Source: Candidatus Altarchaeota archaeon
Lineage (GTDB): Archaea > SpSt-1190
Direction: 5' to 3'
Assembly (NCBI GenBank): GCA_030590165.1
Contig: JAUUZA010000008.1
Coordinates: forward strand, 1-25,758
DNA length: 25,758 nucleotides
Shown here: positions 14,940 to 22,282 of the stretch, in pieces
Position numbering within the stretch: position 1 is the stretch's first letter
Layout: the number at the start of each line of letters is the position of its first letter
Made by a program: the position numbers and the translations under genes
The notes under the pieces: model-generated
Database searches by the model: none
The model's input: the letters and a program-made list of their open reading frames with translations, nothing else
What the model was told of the DNA's origin: nothing

Positions 14940-16148
14940 ATGCTTGAAGTTTTGCTTGATAATTCTGAATTCCCAAGGATTTGCCCGATTTGTGGTGAAA
15001 TTACTCATAAAAAACTTTGCATTAGGGATAAAGTGAAAACATTTAGTGAAAGAACAATTTCAGGGGATTTTGTTAAATCTTTGGATGAAATGAATCTTCT
15101 TAAAAATTCTGAGATTTTGTCCACATCTAAACTTGGTTATGATTTAAGAACCGCAATGGATTTAATAAAAAATAAATCTAGGTTTATTCAAGAAACAGAT
15201 ATTTTTTTTAATTCAATAGAGAAAGTAACGAAACCAAAGATTATGATTTTTTCGAGAGATCATAGAAATTATAGTGAGATTTTTCTTGATGCTTTTGAAA
15301 AATTTGCATCAGATAGTGGAATTGAATCAATTGTTGTTGATGGTTTTATTCCGACAACTGTTTCACTTTATTTCGGCGGTTTAATTTCTAAAAGTGAAAA
15401 ATCAAAGGTGACAGTTTTACATTCAACGGCATCACATAATCCTCCAAATTATAATGGAATCAAGATTTCATCTGGAAAATTTAAAGGTGACATTTTTGAG
15501 AAAGAGTTAGATTTTATAAAACAAATTAAAAGTGAAGTTGTACTTGAAAATTATTCAAATTGGGTTTGTTTATTGAATAAATTTTCAAATGAAGTTACTT
15601 TTGACCTTGTTAATGGTGCTGCAAATTTAATAATGCCACGTTTGGCAAAGAAAATGTATCCAAGAGCAACGTTCATGAATAATCAACTTTTGGCAGATTT
15701 TGGAGGGATGAAACCAGAACCAAAAATAAGTGTTGATTGGAATGGTTTTGGATTTGCTTTCGATGGAGATGCAGATAGAAGTGCAATGTATTTTAAATCA
15801 AAAATGGTTTTATTTTCTAAATTTCTTGCTGGGATGACAAGAGAGGGCTTATTTAAAGATAAAAAAGTAGTTTCAGATCAAAGAACGCCCCCTCAAATAG
15901 TGAATTATCTTGAATCACTTGGGGTCAAAGTGATTGTAGGCAGTATTGGGCGACCAAATCAACAAGTAATAGCACAAAAAGAAAATGCTATGTGGTTTGA
16001 AGAAAATTGGCATAGTGGCGGTTATGCAGTGAATGATGAACGATTTCAGTGGAGTGAAGCTCCATTTGCAGTTGCATATTGGTTAGATAAATTAACAATC
16101 CCCATTGAAAAAATTTTAAAAGGCGATCCTAAATATGAACAGAAATAA
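14940..16148 (+). CDS. Divergent phosphohexomutase with N-terminal Cys motif, ending at an in-frame TAA
   Basis: A 402-residue product covering domains I-III of the alpha-D-phosphohexomutase family (phosphoglucomutase/phosphomannomutase). Key sites are intact: STASHNPPNYNGIK (162-175, phosphoserine S165) and the Mg site DGDADR (275-280). The sugar-specificity loop is unusual (EENWHSGG at 354-361, normally GEESGH). The usual N-terminal FGTSGIRG motif is not recognisable; instead there is a short CPIC-x4-H-x3-C motif (C15, C18, H23, C27) that could bind zinc. The frame stops at TAA 16146-16148, yet the same frame continues directly into a good domain IV. In context it should interconvert glucose-1-P and glucose-6-P for glycogen. 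Whether the product is functional without domain IV is open. Confidence 0.75.
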   Translation: MLEVLLDNSEFPRICPICGEITHKKLCIRDKVKTFSERTISGDFVKSLDEMNLLKNSEILSTSKLGYDLRTAMDLIKNKSRFIQETDIFFNSIEKVTKPKIMIFSRDHRNYSEIFLDAFEKFASDSGIESIVVDGFIPTTVSLYFGGLISKSEKSKVTVLHSTASHNPPNYNGIKISSGKFKGDIFEKELDFIKQIKSEVVLENYSNWVCLLNKFSNEVTFDLVNGAANLIMPRLAKKMYPRATFMNNQLLADFGGMKPEPKISVDWNGFGFAFDGDADRSAMYFKSKMVLFSKFLAGMTREGLFKDKKVVSDQRTPPQIVNYLESLGVKVIVGSIGRPNQQVIAQKENAMWFEENWHSGGYAVNDERFQWSEAPFAVAYWLDKLTIPIEKILKGDPKYEQK

Positions 16149-16397
16149 GAAAGGTTTAAAGTTAAACCGGGCTTTAATGAGAAAGTTGTAAATTTTGTTG
16201 AAAAAAAAGGTCGCGATTTTACAATTATTCCTCCAGATGGTGGAGTTCGAATTCAAAACGATAAAGGTCATTTTCTTTTGAGGGAAAGTAATACAGAGAT
16301 TGGAACACTTAAACTCTTTGCAACAGGTGAAACTGTTGAAGAATTAAATCATCAATTAAAGGTAGGACGGGAATTGATCCGTTCCGTAGAAGGGTAA
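16149..16397 (+). pseudogene. Domain IV of the same phosphohexomutase, in frame after the TAA
   Basis: In the same reading frame as the upstream mutase, 82 codons follow the TAA without another stop until TAA 16395-16397. They encode domain IV: GRDFTIIPPDGGVRI, LLRESNTEIG (the phosphate-binding loop, normally RxSGTEP) and the ATGETVEEL end. There is no ATG or GTG that could start it separately. A single base change (for example AAA, GAA or CAA to TAA) explains the break. Options are sequencing error, recent nonsense mutation, or readthrough. It overlaps the convergent kinase by 42 bp. Confidence 0.8.
16351..16378. terminator. Inverted repeat at a convergent gene end
   Basis: ATCAATT (16351-16357) and AATTGAT (16372-16378), 7 bp with a 14-nt loop, next to the kinase stop codon (16356-16358). 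Weaker than the hairpins at the other convergent junctions. Confidence 0.25.
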
Positions 16398-17411
16398 ACG
16401 TGATATTAAATTTTCCATTTTTTTTGGTTGAAATAATCTAATAGCGTCAATAGCTGAAAAGGCGTCACCTAAACCAACTTGTCTTTCTAAATAAGGAAGA
16501 GCTCTTCCGGCTATTGTTCCTTTTGGGGTTCGTTTTAGGGGTAGAGATAAAACTTGTTTATATTGGAGAAAACTACCCATAGCCCAAGCTTGAACAATAT
16601 CAATAGAACTTCTGAGCATTTTCTTATTTGTTGAAGTTACATAATCCGGAGTATGAATTGTTATTCCACATTCTAATTCCTCTGATTTTGTTTTAAGGTT
16701 TTGATAATTCAACTTGAAAATTTTTTGAGCTTCACGTTCATTCATTCCTATATGATTAACAAGATTTTCATTAAGAAGTTTTTTTACTGCAAATTTCATT
16801 GAAGAAGAAGGCTCTCCCATCTCAAGATAAACAGTCATATTTTTTGAAGCAAGTTTATCTATTATTTCACTTATTCTTTTTTTAGATTTTATTAAATGAA
16901 ATCCAGATAGTAAAAAAATACCTTTTGTCATTTTTTCCCAAAAACCTTTATCGAGTTCACCTTTTTGAGTCATTTCATCAAAACTGAGAATGGTTCTTCC
17001 CTTATTTGAAAGGGGTTTGAATAATTTTATAACTATGTGTTCAAAACAAGGGTCTTTTTTTCGAATTCCTGCTGTTGCTGTTTTTCGTCTTGCGCCCCAG
17101 AAATAAACAGGGAGACCTGCATAAAAATTCATCAATCTCTCTGGGCGAAACGGTGCTGAGAGATTACAATCTAGGCCAAGATTTCCAAGAAAGAAAGCAG
17201 CGTTTCCTGCGTTTCCACCAACTTGAGTTTCTGTCGTTGTTAAAATTTTATTTATAGTTTTAAAGGTCGAATCATCAATAAAATACTCTTTTCCGTGCTC
17301 TTCAATGCCCATTCCTTTTAATTTTAATAAAAGGTCAAGACTTCCCCTCGCAACTGAATCAAGATGGGTAAAAAGACCTATCCAAATATCATTTTTGTCT
17401 GGGATATTCAT
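16356..17411 (-). CDS. ADP-dependent sugar kinase (glucokinase/phosphofructokinase family)
   Basis: A 351-residue ribokinase-fold enzyme of the archaeal ADP-dependent kinase family (PF04587), which phosphorylates glucose and/or fructose-6-phosphate using ADP in the modified Embden-Meyerhof pathway. Visible signatures: QVGGNAGNAAFFLGNLG (63-79, sugar site), LLSGFHLIK, VYLEMGEPSS (the conserved Glu after the ELE-type strand), GMNEREA (the NxxE motif, Mg-related) and GLGDAFSAID (313-322, catalytic Asp316). It is shorter than the usual 450 residues, with part of the small lid domain missing or reduced, so substrate choice cannot be read off. ATG 17411 has the shared TATA box 24.5 nt upstream. Divergent from galT; convergent with the mutase. 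Confidence 0.88.
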   Translation of the reverse strand: MNIPDKNDIWIGLFTHLDSVARGSLDLLLKLKGMGIEEHGKEYFIDDSTFKTINKILTTTETQVGGNAGNAAFFLGNLGLDCNLSAPFRPERLMNFYAGLPVYFWGARRKTATAGIRKKDPCFEHIVIKLFKPLSNKGRTILSFDEMTQKGELDKGFWEKMTKGIFLLSGFHLIKSKKRISEIIDKLASKNMTVYLEMGEPSSSMKFAVKKLLNENLVNHIGMNEREAQKIFKLNYQNLKTKSEELECGITIHTPDYVTSTNKKMLRSSIDIVQAWAMGSFLQYKQVLSLPLKRTPKGTIAGRALPYLERQVGLGDAFSAIDAIRLFQPKKMENLISRLPFYGTDQFPSYL

Positions 17412-17431
17412 TACATAGGTGTATCATAATC

Positions 17432-17439
17432 TTTAATTA
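17432..17439. promoter_or_regulatory. Single shared TATA box for the divergent ADP-kinase and galT genes
   Basis: In the 48-bp gap, TTTAATTA is centred at 17435.5, exactly midway between the kinase ATG (17411, minus) and galT GTG (17460, plus), 24.5 nt from each. A second AT-rich stretch (17441-17450) is too close to galT (about 14 nt) to serve a leaderless start. Confidence 0.6.
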
Positions 17440-17459
17440 GTTTTTAATATCACTTTAGT

Positions 17460-18413
17460 GTGAATGATGTCCGCAAGCACTATTTTTTAGACAGATGGGT
17501 AATAACTTCATCCAATAGAGGAAAGCGTCCTTTTGATTTTGAAATTCGAGAAGTTAATATTCAAAAAAGAAATTGCCCTTTTTGTCCAGGTGGATTAAAT
17601 CAACCAATATTTTATAAAATTGGAGAGCCTTGGCGTATTGCTGTAATCCCAAATAAATTTCCTTGTGTAAGTAATGAAAATAAGGTTTCTCGACGTAAAG
17701 ATTTTTTTGAAAGTTTTCCTGCAGTTGGATTTCATGAAGTTGTTATTGAAAATAGTGAACATAAGGTTAAATTTGAAGATTTTTCAGAAAAACACATAAA
17801 AGACATTTTAGATGTTTTTTCTCAGAGAACAAAATCACACATGTCTGATAAAAGCGTTCAATATGTTAGTATTTTTAAGAATAAAGGTGCGTTGGCTGGA
17901 GCTAGTATTGCTCACTCACATTCACAAATTATTGCACTGCCGGTTGTACCGCGTCTGATTGAAAGTGAACGAAGAAAGATGGAAGAATATTCATCAATGT
18001 TTGGTGAATGTATTTTTGAAAAAATTTATAAAGAAGAGAAAAAAGAAGGAAAAAGAATATTAATTGATTCACAGAAATTTTATGCATTAGCTCCATATTC
18101 TTCTGTATTTGTGGGAGAAACTTGGATACTTCCAAAAAGGCATGTTAGAACTCTTTTTGAGTTGACATCAACTGAAACACAAGATTTAGCTAAAATATTA
18201 AAACAAGTGTTACAGACACTAGATAAAATTTTTCCAGGTTTACCATATAATCTTGCAATACATCAAGCTCCAAAAAATAGAGATTTTCATCTTCATTTTG
18301 AAATATATCCTAGAATCTCAAATTTTGCAGGATTTGAATTAAGTAACGATATGTATATTAATTCTTTTCCTCCAGAGGAATTTACAGAAGAATTTAGAAA
18401 GGTGAAATTTTGA
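17460..18413 (+). CDS. galT: Galactose-1-phosphate uridylyltransferase-like enzyme (HIT superfamily)
   Basis: A 317-residue GalT-family nucleotidylyltransferase. Visible: NCPFCPGG (38-45, Zn Cys pair C39/C42), GASIAHSHSQIIALPVVP (147-164) with the HxHxQ active site in which the second His (H154) is the expected nucleophile, and the C-terminal FHLHFEIYPR metal/phosphate motif. The classical reaction is UDP-glucose + galactose-1-P to glucose-1-P + UDP-galactose; family relatives also act as NDP-glucose phosphorylases. Because a glycogen synthase follows with a 4-nt overlap, a role in making or recycling nucleotide-glucose is plausible but inferred. GTG 17460 is supported by the shared TATA box 24.5 nt upstream. 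Confidence 0.88.
   Translation: MNDVRKHYFLDRWVITSSNRGKRPFDFEIREVNIQKRNCPFCPGGLNQPIFYKIGEPWRIAVIPNKFPCVSNENKVSRRKDFFESFPAVGFHEVVIENSEHKVKFEDFSEKHIKDILDVFSQRTKSHMSDKSVQYVSIFKNKGALAGASIAHSHSQIIALPVVPRLIESERRKMEEYSSMFGECIFEKIYKEEKKEGKRILIDSQKFYALAPYSSVFVGETWILPKRHVRTLFELTSTETQDLAKILKQVLQTLDKIFPGLPYNLAIHQAPKNRDFHLHFEIYPRISNFAGFELSNDMYINSFPPEEFTEEFRKVKF
18401..18405 (+). promoter_or_regulatory. Shine-Dalgarno inside galT for the GT3 synthase
   Basis: GGTGA (context AAAGGTGA) 4 nt before the TTG start at 18410, within the last codons of galT. It decides the TTG start and shows that the second gene of this operon uses SD-dependent, coupled translation. Confidence 0.65.
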
Positions 18414-20011
18414 AAAACAGATATTTATGGGAAGTTAGTTTTGAATGCGGGAACAAAGTTGGAGGAATTTGGACAGTAATTACTTCGAAGAATTCATATA
18501 TGAGAAAAAAATTTAAAGATAATTATTTTACTATAGGATTTTATGATAAGAATAAATTTGAAATAATAAAAAAACCAGTTCCAGTTTACCTTAAAAAAAT
18601 ATTTAAGAAACTTAACAAAAAAGGAATCAAATTACATTATGGTCTCTGGGCGTATGCTAATAATTCAAAAATAATTTTAATTGATAGTAAGGAATTTATG
18701 GAGAAAGAAATTAATAGTATAAAAAAAGAATTTTGGGAAAAATATAAACTTGATTCACTTCACTCAACATATGAGTTTGATGAACCTTTAGCGTGGAGTG
18801 TTGCTGTTGGAATGTTTTTAGAAGAAATTAAAAAAACAGTAAAAGGAACTCATCTAATTCAATTACACGAGTGGTTAACTGGTGGAGTTCTTCTTTATCT
18901 TAATAAACAACTACCAATAGTGTTTACAACTCACGCAACAGTTGTAGGGAGGGCATCAAGTGGTAATTTTAAAGGAAGAAATCCAGACATATTATCTAAA
19001 GAACTAAAAGTTTGGGAGAAACATCAACTTGAGAAGCTTTCAGCTAATTTTGCAACTGTTTTTACGACTGTTAGTGATTCAACTTCAAAAGAGGCACACA
19101 AAGTTCTTGGGCGAAAACCAGATTTTGTTACATATAATGCCCTTAATAAAAATTCGTTAAGTAGTCTTAATTTACTTAAAACAGAAAAAATGAAATTTGA
19201 AACTAAATTGAAGAATTTTGTTAAAAAATATTTTTCTCCTTATTATAGTCTTAAGGATGAAATGAGAATAATTCACACTTCTGGAAGATATGAATTTGTT
19301 AACAAAGGATATGGATTGTTTATTGATGCTTTGGGTGAATTAAATAAACACCTTAAATCTGAAAAAAGTGAAAAAACATTGGTTGTGTTTATTCTTGTTC
19401 CGACAGGAACAATTAGTGTTAATGATGATGTTGCTAGAAATTTTTATTCTAATTCAAAAGTTTTAAGTTCAATCCCGCCTTTATCTGCATTTAAATTAGC
19501 TTATGATGAGAATCAAGATAAGATTTTATGTCGTCTTAAAGAAAAAGGATTGATGAATAAAGAAGAAGATAGAGTTAAAGTAATTTATTATCCGAAATAT
19601 ATTACTCACGAAGATTCACTTCTTGGTCTTGGTTATGAACAATTTATGATTGCATCAGATATGGGTGTTTTTCTAAGTAAATATGAACCTTGGGGTTATA
19701 CGCCAATGGAATCTGCGGCATTTTTGAGTGAAGCCATTACTACAACTTCATCTGGTTTTGGTAGTGCAGTTAAAATAAAGAGTAAAAAAGGAATTCACTT
19801 AATTGATTTAACAAAAGATCCAATCATTAGATTGACTAATATTTTAGAAAGATTTATAAAACAAAGTGACAGTGAAAAAACAAGTTCTGAAGAATCTTCT
19901 TATAAAGTGATTAAGAAACATTTTATTTGGGATAATGTTATTAATAATTATTTTGAAGCTTATGATTTTGCTGAAGATAACTTTTTGTTAACAAGAGAGC
20001 GCAGGTCTTGA
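18410..20011 (+). CDS. Glycogen synthase, GT3 (eukaryotic-type)
   Basis: A 533-residue GT-B glycosyltransferase resembling the GT3 glycogen synthases of animals and fungi, which elongate alpha-1,4-glucan from UDP-glucose. Family motifs: WEVSFECGNKVGGIWTVITSK (7-27, donor/acceptor loop), LHEWLTGG (about 152-159), FTTHATVVGRA (about 172-182), HTSGRYEFVNKGYGLFIDAL (start of the second Rossmann domain, about 289-308) and SKYEPWGYTPMES (about 422-434) carrying the E-x7-E pair. It lacks the long regulatory tails of the eukaryotic proteins. Start TTG 18410 overlaps the galT stop (TTGA) with an SD upstream. The last 52 bp overlap the convergent GH57 gene. Confidence 0.92.
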   Translation: MKNRYLWEVSFECGNKVGGIWTVITSKNSYMRKKFKDNYFTIGFYDKNKFEIIKKPVPVYLKKIFKKLNKKGIKLHYGLWAYANNSKIILIDSKEFMEKEINSIKKEFWEKYKLDSLHSTYEFDEPLAWSVAVGMFLEEIKKTVKGTHLIQLHEWLTGGVLLYLNKQLPIVFTTHATVVGRASSGNFKGRNPDILSKELKVWEKHQLEKLSANFATVFTTVSDSTSKEAHKVLGRKPDFVTYNALNKNSLSSLNLLKTEKMKFETKLKNFVKKYFSPYYSLKDEMRIIHTSGRYEFVNKGYGLFIDALGELNKHLKSEKSEKTLVVFILVPTGTISVNDDVARNFYSNSKVLSSIPPLSAFKLAYDENQDKILCRLKEKGLMNKEEDRVKVIYYPKYITHEDSLLGLGYEQFMIASDMGVFLSKYEPWGYTPMESAAFLSEAITTTSSGFGSAVKIKSKKGIHLIDLTKDPIIRLTNILERFIKQSDSEKTSSEESSYKVIKKHFIWDNVINNYFEAYDFAEDNFLLTRERRS

Positions 20012-21150
20012 AGTATATTCATATAATTAGTGAATGCTTCATATGGACTTGCATGTGCTTCTTCTCTGAAATAACTATGAACCTCTTCATCACCAGCAAA
20101 TTTTGTACTTAAATAATATAAATGGTCACTAGTTGTTAGGCGTCTCCATACTTCCAATAAATTTTTATCTTTAGTTTGTTTTACGGGAAGTTCTAATTCT
20201 TTTAAGAATCTGAAAGCTGAATTTTGCATATCATTTCCCAACCAAGCACTCAAGTCTCTGTCCATATCAGCCCATGAAATAAAATTAGGGCAATTTAATT
20301 TTACTTTACGTTTCTTTGAAAAAAGTTCTGAAAGATTTGTCCATTTAATTCCTGTATTTGAATTGGCTTTCTCTGGGAGATACTTTAAGAATTCAAAAAT
20401 ACCAGTGTCTTCCCATTGATGTTCCCCAAAAGTTTCAAAATCAATAAAGAGAAGGGTATGTGGGGTTGCTCGTTTTTTTATCCAAGAAGCATATTTTTCT
20501 GCTGTTAGTGGAAATTCTTTCCAATCTCTTGATGAAAATCTAAAAGCAATATCATCACTGAGTTTGTAATTTCTCATAAATAATTGAAGGTTGGTGTTTC
20601 CTGCTTGATAAGGATAACCTGGGTCTCTCCACCCTAAAAGAGAAGCACTTCCTTCTGTGATAATACCTTTGAATTTGAGTTTTTCAATTGAGTTCGCAAC
20701 ATCATCATTATACATTGATTCGGTGTTTCTGAAAATTTTTGCACTATGATTAAAAACATCTTTCAAAAGTTTGCGATGCATAAGTACCTGGCTTTTAAAT
20801 TCTTCAGGTGAAATTAAGAAAGCAAGTGAATGATAGAAAGTTTCACCAATCAATTCTAATTTATTTGTTTCATTTAATTTTTTTAATAATTTAATAACCT
20901 TTGGTTTGTATGTTTCAGCTTGTTGAAAAAAAGTTCCTGTAATAGAAAGATTTACTTTGAATTCAGTGTCTTCACATAAGTCTTTCATAATTTGAAGGGT
21001 TGGGATGTAACTTTTTCTTGAAATTCTTTTGAATAAATGTTCATTGAGTCTATCGTCAAAATATTTTTTATGTTGACCAATCTCAAAAAACGAAAATTTA
21101 GATATGCGCCAAGGTTGATGAAGAACGGAACAGAAAGCAGTTTTATGCAT
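19960..21150 (-). CDS. GH57 alpha-amylase / glucan hydrolase
   Basis: A 396-residue glycoside hydrolase of family 57. The five family motifs are visible: HQPWR (11-15), GETFYHSL (102-109), FRNTESMYND (140-149, nucleophile E144), IDFETFGEHQ (236-245, acid/base D237) and TSDHLYYLS (near 349-357). No signal peptide, so it acts in the cytoplasm on stored glucan. The FETFGEH form of motif 4 fits alpha-amylase-like rather than branching-enzyme members, but activity within GH57 cannot be settled from motifs. It is the third gene of a minus-strand operon (debranching enzyme, GT4, GH57) and overlaps GT4 by 8 bp; a GAGG about 11 nt before ATG 21150 may serve as SD. Confidence 0.92.
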   Translation of the reverse strand: MHKTAFCSVLHQPWRISKFSFFEIGQHKKYFDDRLNEHLFKRISRKSYIPTLQIMKDLCEDTEFKVNLSITGTFFQQAETYKPKVIKLLKKLNETNKLELIGETFYHSLAFLISPEEFKSQVLMHRKLLKDVFNHSAKIFRNTESMYNDDVANSIEKLKFKGIITEGSASLLGWRDPGYPYQAGNTNLQLFMRNYKLSDDIAFRFSSRDWKEFPLTAEKYASWIKKRATPHTLLFIDFETFGEHQWEDTGIFEFLKYLPEKANSNTGIKWTNLSELFSKKRKVKLNCPNFISWADMDRDLSAWLGNDMQNSAFRFLKELELPVKQTKDKNLLEVWRRLTTSDHLYYLSTKFAGDEEVHSYFREEAHASPYEAFTNYMNILQDLRSLVNKKLSSAKS

Positions 21151-22282
21151 GCAGAAGCGCCTCGTATACTTTTACACAAGCTTTTGCAGAATTTTTCCAA
21201 CTTAGTTTTTGAACTTCTCTTAGTCCATTTTGACTCAAAGCATAATTTAGTGAATCATAATTCAAAGTTTCTAGAATTCGAGACGCCATAATTTCAATAT
21301 CCCAAAAATCTACTTTGAAACAATGTTTTAAAATTTCACAAACTCCTGAAGTCTTACTTATAATTAATGGTTTTCCTGAAGCTAGAGCTTCTAAAGCTAC
21401 GATTCCAAATGGTTCGCTTACGGAAGGCATAACAAAAACATCACACATTTTATATGCAGCTAAAAGTTCCTCGTCACTAATTTTTCCAGTGAATATTATA
21501 CTTTTTTCAATTCCTAATTCAATCGAAGTTTTTATTAGGAAGGGTAAATCAGGGCCCTTTCCAACAAATATAAATTTTGTTTCAGGAGATTTTTCAAGAA
21601 CTTTTTTTGCAGCTTGTAGTAAGTGCCAAATTCCTTTCTGGATTGTTAGTCTACCAACAAAAAGAACAATTTTTCCCTCTGATTTTTTTATTTTTTTAGG
21701 GTTATGTGGAGCAAATTTTTCAAGATTTATACCATTATACACTACTCTTATTTTGTTTTCATTAATTCCATATAATTCAATTAATTCTCTTTTTGTTCTA
21801 AAACTATTTGCAATTACTAAATCTGCTTTTTGAGCTCCAAGTTTTTCAATTTCAACGACCCATTGACGTGGTTTTTCATTTGTTCTATCATATTCTGTAC
21901 TGTGAAGATGAAATATCATTGGCTTCCCTTTTTCTTTTAAAAGTATCCCTGCTGGAACTGTCATCCAATCATTAATATGAATTATATCATATTCTTTTTT
22001 CTCACAAGCTCTTGCTAAAGCGTAATTAAATTTATAAAATTGTCCAATTGAACCCCAATCTAAATTAGGTTCACCCCTTTCAAAATAAACTGAATAAATT
22101 TCTGTTGGGGTTTCAATTATCTCCGCTTTTAAATCACCTTTCCAATTTAGTCTTGGGATGGCTATTTTGAAGGTTACCTGCGGAAAAAGACTTTCAACAT
22201 TTTTTACTAATTCATATGCAGCAATCCCTAAACCTCCACTGAAAACAGGCCAGAGTTCACTAACTAACATTAGAATTTTCAT
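21143..22282 (-). CDS. GT4-type glycosyltransferase, likely glycogen/alpha-glucan synthase
   Basis: A 379-residue retaining GT-B enzyme. N-terminal MKILMLVSELWPVFSGGLGI resembles the glycogen synthase donor loop (GGLG at about 16-19); HINDWMTVPAG is the equivalent of the HDWH region; the second domain starts VLFVGRLTIQKGIWHLL and carries VSEPFGIVALEALASGKP (about 287-304) with the E-x7-E motif. It is shorter than bacterial GlgA. Linkage to a debranching enzyme and a GH57 amylase suggests glucan synthesis or trimming, the arrangement known in several archaea. Overlaps: 23 bp with the upstream debranching gene and 8 bp with the downstream GH57. AGGAGG lies about 11 nt before ATG 22282. Donor (ADP- or UDP-glucose) unknown. 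Confidence 0.85.
   Translation of the reverse strand: MKILMLVSELWPVFSGGLGIAAYELVKNVESLFPQVTFKIAIPRLNWKGDLKAEIIETPTEIYSVYFERGEPNLDWGSIGQFYKFNYALARACEKKEYDIIHINDWMTVPAGILLKEKGKPMIFHLHSTEYDRTNEKPRQWVVEIEKLGAQKADLVIANSFRTKRELIELYGINENKIRVVYNGINLEKFAPHNPKKIKKSEGKIVLFVGRLTIQKGIWHLLQAAKKVLEKSPETKFIFVGKGPDLPFLIKTSIELGIEKSIIFTGKISDEELLAAYKMCDVFVMPSVSEPFGIVALEALASGKPLIISKTSGVCEILKHCFKVDFWDIEIMASRILETLNYDSLNYALSQNGLREVQKLSWKNSAKACVKVYEALLHA

Noticed and set aside
16146-16148. Recoding by pyrrolysine or selenocysteine at the mutase stop
   Set aside because: The codon is TAA, not TAG or TGA, and no recoding element is apparent; error, mutation or low-level readthrough are simpler.
19985-19994. Perfect palindrome TTGTTAACAA in the GT3/GH57 overlap as an operator
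   Set aside because: It is inside two coding frames, far from any start, and a 10-bp palindrome without loop is expected by chance in AT-rich DNA.
21315-21833. 172-codon plus-strand frame opposite the GT4 gene
   Set aside because: It mirrors codons of a well-supported glycosyltransferase, has no domain signature and would have no promoter at the usual distance.
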